DNA of 64,000 nucleotides from Rhytidiadelphus loreus. Its lineage: Eukaryota; Streptophyta; Bryopsida; Hypnales; Hylocomiaceae. The position numbers were made by a program, and so were the translations under genes. Where the stretch lies: contig OX344762.1 in assembly GCA_947034895.1 (NCBI GenBank), forward strand, positions 7,445,501 through 7,509,500. The letters run 5' to 3'. Shown here one piece after another: positions 1 to 12,855 of the stretch. Below the pieces are notes generated by a model. The model did no database searches. It was given only the letters and a program-made list of their open reading frames with translations, and was not told the origin of the DNA. Each line of letters opens with the position of its first letter. Position 1 is the first letter of the stretch.

Positions 1-1850
1 ATCCACAACTAAGCACTTATGTCTAGGTTATGATATCCTGACTTGCAAGATAACCACAAACATCATTACAATGACATACCACACTTTGGCTAAGACTCAT
101 AGTTTCATATTACCAATTAGGCAAGCATTTCACAAAACATACACCTAAATTGGTAATGTATACACTAACGCTCATTCATTTGCACTCTCACCTCTCTAGA
201 AACAAACTTCTACATTTGATGACAACTTCATAAATTGGATTGCACAACACATTTAACTAAATCTACAACAAAAATCCAACTAAGACGTACACAGAACAAA
301 TTCACCTACACATAGTAACTTCGAATTTGAATTTACAAACTCCAACTTCTAAACTCCACACAATTGAATTTGACTCACACACACACATTAGGCACAAAGA
401 TACCAATTAGATTGAAAACATGTCACATTAATCCGAACGGTGAGTACACCGCCATTTTATAATTTCAAGTTCTTACTCGATAATTGGTTCATCACATACT
501 AGTGTCTCATCCACTAGCATTCCCAAACTTTCCACTTCTTCAACCACGATCTCTCACTAAAACTCCAAAACAACAAGAAATACACAGCATATTAAGGCCA
601 GGACTTACACTTGACTCTCTTCCAGTGGGTGCTAAACAACTCAACCTCCATCACCTAATAAGCACCCAACCACACAATTACATGTCCTTACCAAATTGGC
701 AACCTAACTACACAAACTAACTAACGATTAGGAATTGCTACTTGACATGTTAACTAGACTCCAACTCAAACACACCTCCATCATATTTAGTATAGTAGAC
801 ACCTCTTAGAACTTTCTTTACTTGTAGCCTACACAAAATCCAAATTACAAAATACCAACCTACAATTGCGCACAACCACATACTAATTTCCAAATTCATT
901 ACATGCTTTTTTGCTACTCTGGAGGGTTGCGAGTTCCCATCTGGAAACCCTCCGAACCCCGCTATTTGCTAGCTACGCTGACTTGGCCAAGTGATTGCCA
1001 GGTCACTTTTTTTTAATAAAATAAAATAAAATAACTTTATTTTTCATTATAAGGATTTTTCATCTTTTTTTTATTTTGAAAAAAAAAATCTGATACCGGC
1101 ATTCAATGAGAACGGGGGGAACGGAGCTGGGGACAGGCTTGAAAATGGCCCTTCAGCCCCCTTGGATCTCATCTAATGAAAACACCAAATTGACTAACTA
1201 GATTTCCAACTTGGAACAAAAAAAACCTAAAAACTAAAATAGAAACACCAAAAATACATCCAATTTAGATTTTGACATCTTTCATCTAAAATTGTCCATT
1301 TGACATCATCCAACTATCACATCTATTGGAAGGTTGTAAGGTAACTACACTCTTTTAAAAATTAATCCCTACAAAAAGAAATTGAGAGTGCAATGCCGTT
1401 GTTTATGAGAGTCTTTTTTTTAAGGTACACCTATTTTCAACATGTTTGAGTACACTAATTGATATGTTTTAACAAAATGTGAAACCTAAAATTGAATTTC
1501 CTTCTAACATTGGTCATGGATTGAAGGTTAGTAATTTCTTTTCTTTAAGTTCAAAATGTTAAGATCTGATGACAACGATTTTTATAATTATAATTATATT
1601 TATTCATTTAAGTTGTTTTTTGAAAGCCATTTTTGAATCAAATAAGTTACTTTTTGAAGTTAAACATACGTGTGCACATTGAACAATAGAACACTTTGAA
1701 AGAAAGGCCCTAAAATTTGTGTAGTACAAACAAAAGAAAACTAACACAAGAAATCTACAAACATCTATATGGATAATAAAACCAAGATTTTGTATACTTG
1801 GAATACATTTGCTTTAATTTGTTGTTTGAAATTTGATCAAAGATTCAGCC
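1..1850. other. AT-rich intergenic DNA, no gene seen
   Basis: I see no credible coding region in this stretch. The short open frames have neither a recognisable domain nor plausible splice partners. A slightly GC-richer patch lies around 900-1160, next to low-complexity A/T runs at 1010-1090. It may be a decayed insertion, but I cannot classify it. Confidence 0.5.
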
Positions 1851-2530
1851 CTTAAGAGGTTTAGACTGCTTCATTTTTAAATCTCTAAAATCCTAAGGCC
1901 ATTTTCTTGGGGTCAAAAACCAATCAAAATTGCCATTCTAGTGTAAAGGCAAAAATTCAAAATTGTTTTTGTTGCACGCCTAACTAGAAGAGCACACACT
2001 GGACTAATATGAGAATGTGTAGAAGTTAATTAATTTGAAAAACTTTGGCAACATAGATTGTAGAATATTAGGTTTCATAGTAACAAGAAATTTTATTTTT
2101 TACACCTCTCTATATTAGATTATAAGACTTTGAATCTTCTTAACAGAAAATGTTAGCACTACAAAATTTGAATTAAGAAAATAATAAATTGTAGAATTGA
2201 GTTGAGGATCTCCTTAAAAAAATAAAAAGAGTAGGCATGAGATAGAAGAAAAAAACTAAATCACTTATAGCTATAAGATGGAATTGAATCACCCTAATTC
2301 CAATAATGAGGTTGTTCTAGCAATCAAAATAAACCCTATGAACATTAAACTTTTGGAAATTGTGAAATCGAGTTAAAACTTAAAAAACAAATTGAGTTTG
2401 TTTATTTTTTTAGGATGATGTCATGATTGCTTACAAAACAAGGTGTTCCATAACTTTCTCATCACTAATCTAAATGGAATGAATCAAGTCTTTCAATGTA
2501 GACAAAATATTTTTTGGCTTGCTATGACAA
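1850..2530. repeat. Degenerate dispersed repeat, copy 1 (pairs with 8020-8790)
   Basis: This segment aligns by eye, in the same order and orientation, with 8020-8790. Shared landmarks are a 'gattataag(a/g)(c/t)tttgaatc' block near 2115 and 8370, 'gaattgagttgag' near 2195 and 8440, an 'aaaataaacc' block near 2325 and 8605, and 'aatgaatcaa' or 'gatgaatcaa' near 2480 and 8760. The copies have diverged through many substitutions and small indels. They are probably remnants of one transposable element family; the class cannot be told from the sequence. Confidence 0.55.
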
Positions 2531-3924
2531 ATCTACTTGTTCTAATGGCTTCCGATATTAGACTGTAGTCCAATATACTTTTTCTACAAACAAACGTCTT
2601 GTCCACCTTACGTCTTACATTCAAATTAGATGTGTTGTTGGAGCTAATAAAAATGGGGCATAATTGCAACTAGCAATGCAATCTTGGGACGAGGGCTTGA
2701 TGTTTCTATGGGGACTACTCGTACCTATGTCAATTGCCAAAAGATGCAAATGTTGGGTGTGTGCATGGTCGAGTGGACAATATGTGGCAGAAGTCCATAT
2801 CTATATAACTCACTACAAGGCTAATTAGAAAAACTTTGCATAAGGAAAGTGAATACAATAATCCAAAGAAACACACATGGTGGTGTAGGATAAACATTGG
2901 AGAGGATCTTCTTAGAACCCTACAATGTGTCCCAGCCAAAATGCCTAGTAACATCATCCACTCATTTTGGTATCATAAATCTTGAAAATGCCAATGGTTC
3001 AAAATAAATCCAATCCTTGATGTTAATTTGAAGCCCATTTGCAATTTTTAGTAACGTTTAGGACTCCATAAAAAAATTTGGGAAACACATTGTTTTGACT
3101 CTTCTATGAACTTTTGAAAATATGATTCAAATCAGTCCTTTCAGAAGTCCATAACTACTATTTTAAGATCAATACCAAATAAAGCAATATAATTTCTAGG
3201 TGCCTCAATCTACACTACAACACATAATGAGTCACTAATACAATAACAAGAATGTTTTCTTCATAAAAAAGACTCTTATAAAATGCTATATGGAGTTTTC
3301 TAAATCCAATTTGCAACTTTAAAAGTCCATAGCTCTTTATTTAAAGAAGAGACCTTCTATATAATTACGTAGTTGCCTTTGCATTCAAGTTGAGAATGCA
3401 TGTTCAAATTTATAGCTACAATGGTATAGTGAATTATCTACAATGTGACTTGCAATGCAAAGGTCTTAATGAAAAATACATTGTGAGTCTGTGACATGAA
3501 AAGTGGTCCACTCAACCGTGCACACACTTTATTGCACCTTTTGGCAGTGCTATTGAGTGGCAACAATGACAATGTCCTCATGATATTGTCGTCTATCCTT
3601 TCTTCTTTATCTGCCCAATCTAGCGGGTCTTCTATTTTTGGTTCATTGTTGCACTTCTAATTATCATCTTAGTTTTGAGATTTTGGAGCCTTATATAGTT
3701 GTTGACCTCATAGAAGAGCAAATCTCTTGTGTAAAGAGGTTGCATACTAGATTGATGCATGTACCACTCATGAATGTTATAGAAAACATCTTGGAAAAAT
3801 GAATGTGTTAGTCCTTTAGCCTTCCATTTTACTACTATGAGGTCCTAATATTCTTCTCCATTCTTGCCAATTCTAGCAAAAAAAGTCAACAATTAACTTG
3901 TACTTTGAGATAAATTGATTCCAC
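2531..3924. other. AT-rich intergenic DNA, no gene seen
   Basis: No supported gene. Short open frames on both strands lack codon structure or any recognisable motif. Internal similarity around 3050-3340, with variants of 'agtccata(a/g)ct', suggests further decayed repeats. Confidence 0.45.
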
Positions 3925-4458
3925 TTAGTCTTGCAAGTTAAACCATCGTAGGGGCATGATGAAAAACCAACCCTTGTGACTTCTTGATTGACTTGTATCC
4001 ACATCTTGGCCTCTAGATTCATCAAGTGCTAACCATTTACAATGTCCATTTCCTCCAAGAACAATCATGTCACATTTTGCATTAATAAATGTTGTGATTT
4101 CTTGAGGCAACCAATTTGGTCCTTGGTCTTTGTGGGTACGTGTAGGTGGATTACATAGAACTACAATATTCAAAGCAAGGGCAAGGAGAGGGATTTTGAC
4201 TATTGCTCTCACGTGAGCTATTGGTCTCTCGTTGACATGAATCATGATACCTTCACACTTGATCAATCTTAAGAAGCTATAAATTTTTTTATACAAAAAC
4301 CTACTACAACATTGGAGTGTTTGTTTTTGTTGTGCAAGTCCATATGGCTCAAGGGAACGGGAAGAGAAGGTAAATGTAATGTGGAATTCACCCTCTATTG
4401 GGACAATTGAAGTTCTAGTTGCCATGTTATAAGTTGTAGTATCCAATCGATGCCCCAT
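3925..4458 (-). CDS. Hypothetical protein, weak ORF
   Basis: A 177-codon open frame starts at the first ATG in frame (4458). It is long for such AT-rich DNA, which is the only reason to list it. I recognise no domain. The translation is not low-complexity and has a hydrophobic patch of about 15 residues in its middle, followed by a Pro/Thr-rich stretch. No splice partners were found and the surroundings are repeat-like. It could be a fragment of a transposable-element protein or a chance ORF. Confidence 0.2.
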   Translation of the reverse strand: MGHRLDTTTYNMATRTSIVPIEGEFHITFTFSSRSLEPYGLAQQKQTLQCCSRFLYKKIYSFLRLIKCEGIMIHVNERPIAHVRAIVKIPLLALALNIVVLCNPPTRTHKDQGPNWLPQEITTFINAKCDMIVLGGNGHCKWLALDESRGQDVDTSQSRSHKGWFFIMPLRWFNLQD

Positions 4459-4547
4459 AATTGAAGTCCTCCATTCCAAAAACAAATTGAAGTTAAGAGA
4501 ATCAATATGGTCACCATGTAGGAAAAGAGCAAACAAACGTGCAATCG

Positions 4548-4667
4548 GTGCAAATCAAGAGCCAAGCTAGATGAGGATTGACTCTTGATTAGAAGCTACA
4601 AATTCTAGTGCAAATCAAGAGCCAAGCTAGATGAGGATTGACACTTGATTAGAGGCTACAAATTCTA
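4548..4667. repeat. 60-bp tandem duplication
   Basis: Two adjacent 60-bp copies, each starting with 'gtgcaaatcaagagcc', differ at only two positions (actc/acac and agaag/agagg). The near identity points to a recent local duplication. It lies just upstream of the weak minus-strand ORF. Confidence 0.9.
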
Positions 4668-7600
4668 GTGCACAACTGTAGCACTACACAACACACTATT
4701 CAAAGAGAAAGGAGCACTCGAAGATCAAACTAAAATTTATACCCAAAGGTCATCTATGTCTAGCCATCGCCATTGAATTCTATGCTCTTCCATTTGGTAT
4801 GGTATCAAGCATAATTTGGGCATTCTTTTGCTTTAGTGCCAATAGCCTGCAAAATACAACTAGCATTCTTTGTTAATTGACCATGTTGAGTCATGTTAGC
4901 TAAAACTACTCCCAAATATTTCAAATCTTTACTTTCCCCTAATTCTTGTCTTATGTAAAAGCTGTCATGAACCTCATAACTGCTCAAATAATGGAGTCCA
5001 AGTATCTACTAAGATAAAATTGCCCATTACCACAGATTTGCTATCTAGATACTTTGGAGAAGCTATTTGTCAGCTCCCATATTTTTTAGAGATTAAAAAT
5101 TTTGAGAGAAGTCAATTGCAAAAAGAATGAAGACATTCTGACAAGAAGTGAATTTTCCGTGATTTTTCAAAGCTGAAATGTTAAAACTGTAAATAAACCT
5201 TTGTTAAAGCATGGACTGATATGTCTGCTCCCCAAGTGCATTGCCATTGTGGTAAAGGGATGTAAAGATTGTCATAATAGATGGACCGCTAATGCAATTG
5301 GGAGGATCTTGTAGGTGACAAAATTGGGTGGATGGTGGTATTAGGCAATTCTACCTTCACCACTGCTCTTATCCAGTGCTTTGTGGGCACATCCAACTAG
5401 GCTCAACATTTGCTAAAGACCACAAGTGAGAACACACAGAAATATTCTTCTACCTCCACCCAATTATCTGACCCTTTTTGCCAGGTTTGATGGTACCTCT
5501 AGATTGCTAGTTTTTTTTCCTTTGGGGCCCGGATTGGCTTTTGTACAAACCTGCGGTAAGGGTACGGTACATCAACGGAATTGGATGTTACTGGTTATCA
5601 GTTGGGGAGTCACATGGGATGTCCAAGCCCTTCATCAGCAACTCAAAAAAGCAATGTACATAGCTTTATAGCCATATAACTTATCTCATGTAACTTATTC
5701 GGGGACGATCATCATGAGTATTTACAAGTTCTGAATTTCATCAGCACTACAGTAGTGTGCCCTGCATTGTTCTTACAGCCAAAATAAAAGCTAAAGTAAT
5801 TTTCAAATTTTTTTAGTTCGTAAAAACTTCAAACTTCAATATCTTTCACACTGTAGGTTCAAACGCCACAAAACAAAGTTTGTGCATCCCTCCTTATAGA
5901 GAGCTTTTCAACGGTCCTAAGAATGTGAATGGGGAACGGCACGTGATTCATGAGATTTCACCATAACAAAACAAAACAAATAGACTCGTTTATGGTATAG
6001 ATACTAGATGTAAGTTCCCTTTGTCAACAAGGCCTACGTGCTAGCTGGTGAATGTTCAAGTATTGTCGCTAGAATTCAAGCATTTAGTAAGCTAACCCTT
6101 TAACCTTCAAAGGACGTTGCAAGTTCCATGGGCATTTTGAAAGTCAAAATCTGAATTTTCACGTAGTTTTTAATTTTAAATGCTTTTTAAGCTTAACTAA
6201 GAAAATGTAGCTCCAATAATCTATTTTTTATATTCCATTTGATTTTTTTTTCAAAATTGTTGAATATTATATTTTTAGTGACAATTTGAAGGGAGATTTC
6301 AAGATGCTATCTTACATTGTATCATATACTACTTTTGAACTTTACTATTGAAATTCTCTTGGTGCGAGTTCAAGGAGTATATGAATTACACCATGATGTT
6401 CATCACTAATATTTCCATTTTCTAAAAATTTCATCCTAGTTTAAGTATTTTTGTAATTATTGTGATTTTTACAAAGATTTTATTTTAAATCATATAAAAT
6501 TCAATTTGATGTTTTTAATTATGAAATAATGAGTTTAAATTTTAGACGTATATTACTACATGTGAAAATATCAAACTTTTGAAATGTGTGTTTCAATGTA
6601 GAAATCTAATGAAGTTTGACCAAGCCTAGACATGGAATATCTTTAAAGGTTAAATCCTAGAGATCCAGAAATTGGTTCCCAAGATAAAAAAGATAGAAAT
6701 AACTCTTATTTTGAGAGGAATTGGAAGTGAGTTAGAAAATGGAGGTTAGCAATTTTTTTTATAGAGAATGAATAAGAACAATCCAATCTAGAAAATACAA
6801 ATTGCATGCAATAGTTATGTGCGTTTTTACATACGATATGTTTGTCAATCTCCACAAAATACATGGAAATACGAGGAAATAATTGCAAAAGTTGTGTCCT
6901 TTTTACATCTAGAACAATTGGTGGTGTTTGGGGGGGAAAGCTAACACAAAGATGGCACGTGGATAGGCACTTTCTAAAAAGAAGATTCATTGTAAAGAAA
7001 TATTGCAAATGATATTGTACAGAACAATGTTTTCAATACTTTTAGATATAATGGTCAACACTATGCTTTTTTTTAGTCTATTTTCCATCTTCTATTGTAG
7101 ATGTTGAAATTCAACTACCACTCTATAAGTGTCGATTAGTCACAATAGAAGCACAACTAAACTTGTATCAATTTTGAGTAAAAGATTTTGTATACACCCA
7201 TATTGAGTGTTTCTCATATTATGCATGTATTTTTACACATTAAAGGTGTATTTTCAATTTTGATTGTTCTATATGAATAATGAAAGCAATGTCTATTGAA
7301 TCCAAAGGTCCTTGAAGAGAATCTTTTATGAGTTTGCTAGTATTGCATACCTGTATTTGCACATTTTTTGTATGTCAATGTCAACAATGTTGTATACATT
7401 GTCAAGAAATTCTAAATTCTTGTTATAACAATAGTAGATTTTGCTAATTATTTGTACATACATTGTCTTTTACTCATTCTCCAATTTGGTACGGTTTTTT
7501 ATTCCACTTCTATTCCTCTATCCTTAGTAATTCTACATATACTAAAGATTTTGTCTATATTCTTCTCAATATTCTTGCTTTGACAAAAATAAATTTGGAA

Positions 7601-8019
7601 CTTAAATAACTCTCTTTATAAGGTCCCATTCTTCTGGCCAAGGAAAACTACCCCCTACGGCTTGGCAAGGTTCTTCATAGATAACATACAAAAAATGTAC
7701 AAAGTCATATATTTAAGTATAGTCTCTTACAAAAAACCAAGCGTGAAAGCCCAATAAGAGACAAAAATAGAAATACTACTTTTAAAAATCATTTTTAAGT
7801 AATTACTCCTTCAAAATAGCTATATCGTTCATTCATATGAATCTTTCTTTTTCTTCCCATTGATACAATTTACATTTCTTTCTTTTGAAGCTTCCTAAAA
7901 AATATTAAATGGATGAAGTGTACTTCTCACCAAATAGATGGTTGAGCATCAAGGATTAATCCTTGTGGAAGGGTGGGGCCATTGTTAGAATTAAGGATTT
8001 TTGGTGCTTTTCAAGGTAA
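4668..8019. other. AT-rich intergenic DNA, no gene seen
   Basis: No supported gene on either strand. A moderately GC-richer patch at 5400-5660 has a short open frame but no recognisable protein motif. The remainder is A/T-rich with many homopolymer runs. Confidence 0.45.
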
Positions 8020-8790
8020 TCTCTAAAAATGAAAATTGTCTCAAAATCCTCCAATTTTTTTTAATAAGTAATTGTAAGATCTAGTAATTACATCAATCAA
8101 ACCAAATGTGAAAAAATCTAATTTAATCCCTAATGTCCTAATTAAGGCCATTTTTTTTTGTCAAAAGTCACTCAAAGTTGCCATTTTCAAGGCAAACAAC
8201 AAAATATTTATACATTTGTTTCTATTGCATATCCAATAGTAGGATCTTAAACTAGACTAGTATGAAAATGTTTGGAAGAAATTTCAAAAACCTCTAACCG
8301 TATTGATCACAAAATATAGTGTTTAAAGTGAATAAAATAATTTTTTTTGTTCTTAGTCTAACTAGATTATAAGGTTTTGAATCCTCTTAACTTAAAATTT
8401 TTGTACTAAAACTTGTGAATTGTATTTATTTTGTGTTGAAGAATTGAGTTGAGAGTTTGGAAAAAAAACTCCTTCTCCCCCCTATGATTTCATTCCTTAA
8501 AAAAAACTATTAAGATGAAGTAGGTATGAGATAGAAGGAAAAAATAAATCATTATTAGCTCTAAGATGGAATTAAAATACATTAATCCCAACGGTGAGAT
8601 TGTTTTAGAATAAAAATAAACCATGTGCAACTTCTTTTTTTGAAAAATTGTTAAAATTGAGTTCTTAAACGGAAACAATACATTATTTTCTCAAGAATTT
8701 GTTAAGATTGCTTGCAAAACAAAAAGTTGCATAATTTTCACATCACTTGTCCAAATGGGATGAATCAAATCTTTCCAAATAAACAAAAAT
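8020..8790. repeat. Degenerate dispersed repeat, copy 2 (pairs with 1850-2530)
   Basis: Second copy of the repeat described at 1850-2530, in the same orientation and about 6.2 kb downstream. Conserved blocks occur in the same order with many substitutions. Same-orientation copies could be long terminal repeats or two independent insertions. No reverse transcriptase or integrase motifs were seen between them. Confidence 0.55.
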
Positions 8791-11000
8791 GTAATCTATG
8801 AAAAATAATCCGTAGGGGTTAATCAAACCATAGATTAAATGGTTATAAATTTAAATTTAAATTGTTTTAGACAACGCATTGTTTTATACTAGAAAATTGT
8901 GCCTGTTCATTTGAAATTCCATAGTCTTATTAAAGTCATAAAGTCAAGAGTGCCATTAAAAGTTACTACTTATATGGGACAACAAAATATTTGCAAATCA
9001 ATAAGGTTAGAAGAGCAAATGGACAATTTAGGAGTCCAACCTCCAAGATTATTTGACCTCCATTGTTTAATTTATTGGCCAATATGAGCTGAAATTATCT
9101 CAAAACCAATCCAAGACTCTGATAGAGTCTTGTTTAATGAGGGGCCATTTCTCATTGGTTTCAATGATGTGAAGAATTGCCAATCTTTGCATTTTTAAAA
9201 CACTTTCTTCATTTCCAAATGCAACCATTCGGTGTCATTGAAAATAAGATTCAATTCCCTACAATTACAAAAATGAAAAAATAAAATTTCTATTCAAAAG
9301 TATAAGTTGAAAATCAATTGCAACAACTTTTTGGCTAAACAATCAATCATGGTTTTAAATTTGTACAACGAAGACTCTCTTTAAAATAGACATGAGTAAT
9401 CTCTCTTGAGACCCCTAGGTAATGTAGAGTCACTTCTTCTTTGTCTCCATACCAAAGTTAACATGACAATGACACAAAAACTAAAAAGTACAAATCTCTT
9501 TGATCTCAATAATAGATTCCAAACTACGCCACAAGTAGTTAGAAAATAAGTGTTAATTATTATTTGGGTAAATGATTTGTGTTTGAGCATATAGTGAGTG
9601 CTAGTGTTTTTGAGCATATAGTCATTCCATGTGCTCAAAAACACCACCCAAAGCTAATTTTTTTCAAACTAAGCTTATTGGGATTTTTTCCAAACCAAAA
9701 GATTTTATCTAGACATACTTATATCTTTGTGCAACTGCAACAAAGGATATGTGATATGGAATATGCAACTTCATGTGCATACATCTTTGAATATACATAC
9801 CCATATCCATAAACTATATTCATATCTATATATCCACCGTGGATTGTATACCATATCAATATATCCACCATGAATTGTATACCATATCTATATATCCTCC
9901 ATGGCCCTTAAATAATGTTTTTTTTTAAAACTAACACCAACCACCACCGGATTTTCAAGACATAGGGGTGGGTGGTGTTTTTGAAAGGATAGTGGGTGCT
10001 AATGGCAAGGCTAAATAGGTTTACATAGCAAGCATTAATTGGGCCAAATTACAGAACTAAATGGGGAGCACTATCCTTCTCTATGAAGATGATGAAGATG
10101 ATGATCATGGTAAAAACGCTTACCCCAAGGTCACCGTGAATGAATTTAGGTAGTTCAAATAGCTAATGAAGGGGCATAGCTAGTGAGGGCTACCTTTGTT
10201 GTTTCCTAAATTCTAAAGGTAAGATAGTCCTCTCTACAAGCGCTTCTACTCTAAAAGCAATCACTAATAGAGAGGTGCATTTTGCTTTCTTCAATGTACC
10301 AACAATGCACATTTCAAGAGGTGGTGGCTTCTAGTGACCACTACATTTTAGCTTCAAAAATTCATAACTAATTCCACGAAGGTCCAAATAAGACAAAACA
10401 ACTTGGGTTAGATGCCAATTTCGTAACTCATTCTACAAAATTTAATGAATCTTTTTTAAGGAGCTTAGCTTCCCCAAGAGGCAATCAGCTCTTAAAGGGT
10501 TGCTTAGACTCTATCAAGCCACTCCTACTGGTGATCCAGTGACCAAGTAACCCAATAATCCGTATGGATCCGTAAGACCGCAGCCAGGCAAGGAATATGA
10601 TGTTGAAAGCGCAGTCACTAGGGCAGTTCACAAACTGAGCACAGCTTGTGAATTATTCAGTAAGCTTCAGTGGGGGAGGACTTGGCCAAGTCTCACTGGC
10701 ATTCAATGCCTTGCCACTGGCAGAAGGGCCTCAAATAATGGGATGGGCCAAGGCCAAGGGCAAGGCTAAGGCAAGAAGGTTAATCATCACCAGCTCAGGG
10801 CAGGGGCATGATCGGAGATGACCCATTGAATTCGTACATCATTGCTGCAGCCCCAACATGAACCAGCAAAGCCAACGTTGCATCTGCAGGGCAACTGAAG
10901 GCTGATTGCTCTGCAAGCTTCCTCTATGATTCTGGCCAGCTCCGTCTCTGTGAGACGCGATGACAAACCCGTTCCCCATCTGTCAAGGAGAGGGCTGATT
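8791..11000. other. Intergenic DNA with short local repeats
   Basis: No supported gene. Positions 9820-9905 hold a degenerate tandem array of about 33-36 bp built on 'tatatccacc(a/g)tg(a/g)attgtatacca'. Positions 10320-10470 belong to a dispersed repeat family listed separately. A GC-richer segment at 10500-10990 shows no clear coding signal. Confidence 0.45.
10320..10470. repeat. Dispersed repeat family R1, copy 1
   Basis: Contains the block 'acaacttgggttagatgcca' preceded by 'actacatttta...ttcataact' and 'aaggtccaaa'. The same ordered blocks recur near 45595-45780, 57930-58110 and 63740-63930. The 63.6-kb copy has terminal inverted repeats, so this is probably an internal remnant of the same MITE-like family. 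Confidence 0.55.
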
Positions 11001-11099
11001 GCTGGGCTAATTGCAACCCTATCTCTCTCTCTGTGTGTGCCTCTGTCTGTATGATTTCACATCTGGAAAAAAACCACTTGATGAGAGAATGACCCCACC

Positions 11100-11180
11100 C
11101 ACCCAGAAAGTAAAAAAAAAAAAAAACAGAAAGAAAAAAAAAGAGGAGAAAGAAGAAACAAGAAAAAGAGGGAAATCAAA
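11100..11180. repeat. Purine-rich low-complexity tract
   Basis: An A-rich polypurine run of about 70 bases, mostly A, AAAG and GAAG units. It generates long low-complexity open frames on both strands that should not be taken as genes. Confidence 0.85.
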
Positions 11181-11239
11181 ACAGCTTTGTGGAGTGGGGT
11201 TCTCCTTGAATGCCACAAGGGAGAAAAAAACAAAAACCC

Positions 11240-11635
11240 AATAGCTTTGTGGAGCAAGCGTGAAAGCCATGCCTTCTACTTCCACATACACACCAAAGGT
11301 TACAAAAGAATAGCACAAGTAGCGAAATTTATGCATGGAACAATATGATAGCTTTGTGGAGCAAGCATGGAAACCCATTTGTTCTACCCCACACACCAAA
11401 GGTTACGAGAGAATACCAGTAGTGCAACTAGCGAAATTTATGCATGGAACAATCCAATAGCTTTGTAGAGCAAGCGTGGAAACCCATTTGTTCTACCCCC
11501 ACACCAAATATTACGAAAGAATTCCAGTAGCTTTGTGGGGCAAGCATGAAAACCATGTCTTCAACCCTCACACCAAAGTTCTAAAAGTTACAAAAGAATA
11601 TTGGTAGCACAAGTAGCGAAATTTTATGCGGAGTG
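11240..11635. repeat. About 109-bp degenerate tandem repeat, four copies
   Basis: Four consecutive copies each begin with 'atagctttgt(g/a)gagcaagc' or a variant, followed by 'cacaccaaa' and 'gttac(a/g)a(a/g)agaat', then 'tagcgaaattt(t)atgc'. Copies start near 11240, 11349, 11457 and 11529; the third is shortened to about 70 bp. This is a noncoding satellite-like array about 1.2 kb upstream of the DUF4057 gene. Confidence 0.8.
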
Positions 11636-11961
11636 ATTCTACATGCTTTACAAGTTGTTCCCTTTTGCATTCAAGAAGGTGTACTATGACAATTGAGGAG
11701 GTGGTATAGTAGGTGGCTAGCTATGATGGCATAGCAAACTGTTGACCAATGACTTGGAGCTTGAACAAAGCCTCTTTCACAGAAATCTTGCTGTCTGTTT
11801 GTCATTAAGGAGAGCGAGAGAGAAAATGGTGGTCTCTCTGGAATGTTATGCAATCCTTTTCTCTCATCAGATGGGGAGCTTTAAACTAAGTTTTAAACCT
11901 TAATTACAGGGTGAACGTCTATCTTTAACTGTAAAGGATAATAGTCCAAGGAAACATCTGA

Positions 11962-12018
11962 TTCAAAATTTATTCAAAATTTATTCAATTTTATTCAATT
12001 TTATTCAATTTTATTCAA
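11962..12018. repeat. 10-bp microsatellite (ttttattcaa)n
   Basis: Four to five consecutive near-perfect 10-bp units, part of the AT-rich DNA just before the GC-rich promoter region of the DUF4057 gene. Confidence 0.85.
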
Positions 12019-12059
12019 ATGTGGGCGTGTTTTACTCACTAATTTGAGGGAGCCATAAG

Positions 12060-12855
12060 CCATATTCAGAGCCACAGTGCGAATTTAGTCGAAAGGAGAG
12101 CAGTCACCTGCCCTTCCCGCCCGGTCTCGCCTGTCCGAATCTGCGTTTCCATGTTCGTCGTACGAAGACCGTGCGATCGCAAAGTGGGAGTGGATGACCG
12201 CCGTCCAGATCGAGGACCGGGTGGGGCCCTGGCAACGCCAGGGCCCATTCCCAACCCGGGCTCCTTACTTGTCTGACCCGCTCCTCTTTCAGAGCGCCCG
12301 CTCTGTCACCCTCTGAGCAGCGAGCACCGGCTTTTCAGTGCGCCTCGTTCATTGTCTTTCTGCTGCCACATTGCTGCAAGACAGCTTGCATCCTGTTTTC
12401 TTCAAGGTTACCGCCTTGCACCCTTTCTTCTTCTCCTTTTGAGCGCTTCCGCGGTCGTTTTGGTGCAGCTTGGAGCTCGTTTCAGTGCTTGGAAGTTCGT
12501 TCTGGAGGGTTTTTTTGGAGGTGCCAGTGAGGGGGTATTAAGTGAAAGGGTTGAGAGCCCCGATCGTGGAGGTTTTGGTGTTTATTTTTATTCCTAGGAA
12601 CGGGAGGAGAGTTTTATTTGAGTTCTTGTTATTGAGTTTCTTTAAGAAGTGAGGGGGAGCGGTGGGTGGGAAGCTAGGGGAGAGAATTTGAAATTGTGGA
12701 GCTGAGAAGAGAAGGTCTATTCGGTGTTTGGCAGGGGTTGCGATCGACGTCGGGTAAAGGTAGGAGTGAAGGTGCGACGAGGTTGAGTTTGGAGCCCGTA
12801 GATCTGACTTGACGCGAGAGAGTTCTGGATCGCGCGGTGCGATCAAGCAAGTACA
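12060..12855 (+). promoter_or_regulatory. GC-rich promoter and 5' leader region of the DUF4057 gene
   Basis: Base composition changes sharply from AT-rich to GC- and CpG-rich near 12060 and stays so up to the start codon at 12856. This fits a promoter plus 5' untranslated leader of a constitutively expressed gene. Open frames in it (for example around 12352-12597) lack an ATG or any domain. The exact transcription start cannot be set from sequence, and a leader intron is possible. Confidence 0.45.

Noticed and set aside
2540..8020. Intact LTR retrotransposon between the two old repeats
   Set aside because: No reverse transcriptase, integrase or protease motif was found on either strand between the copies.
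11019..11399. Minus-strand 126-codon open frame rich in Phe and Ser
   Set aside because: It is the complement of a polypurine low-complexity tract plus tandem-repeat units. There is no domain, and its openness follows from composition.
12352..12597. Plus-strand 81-codon frame before the DUF4057 gene
   Set aside because: It starts at TTG rather than ATG, lies in the presumed leader, and has no recognisable feature.
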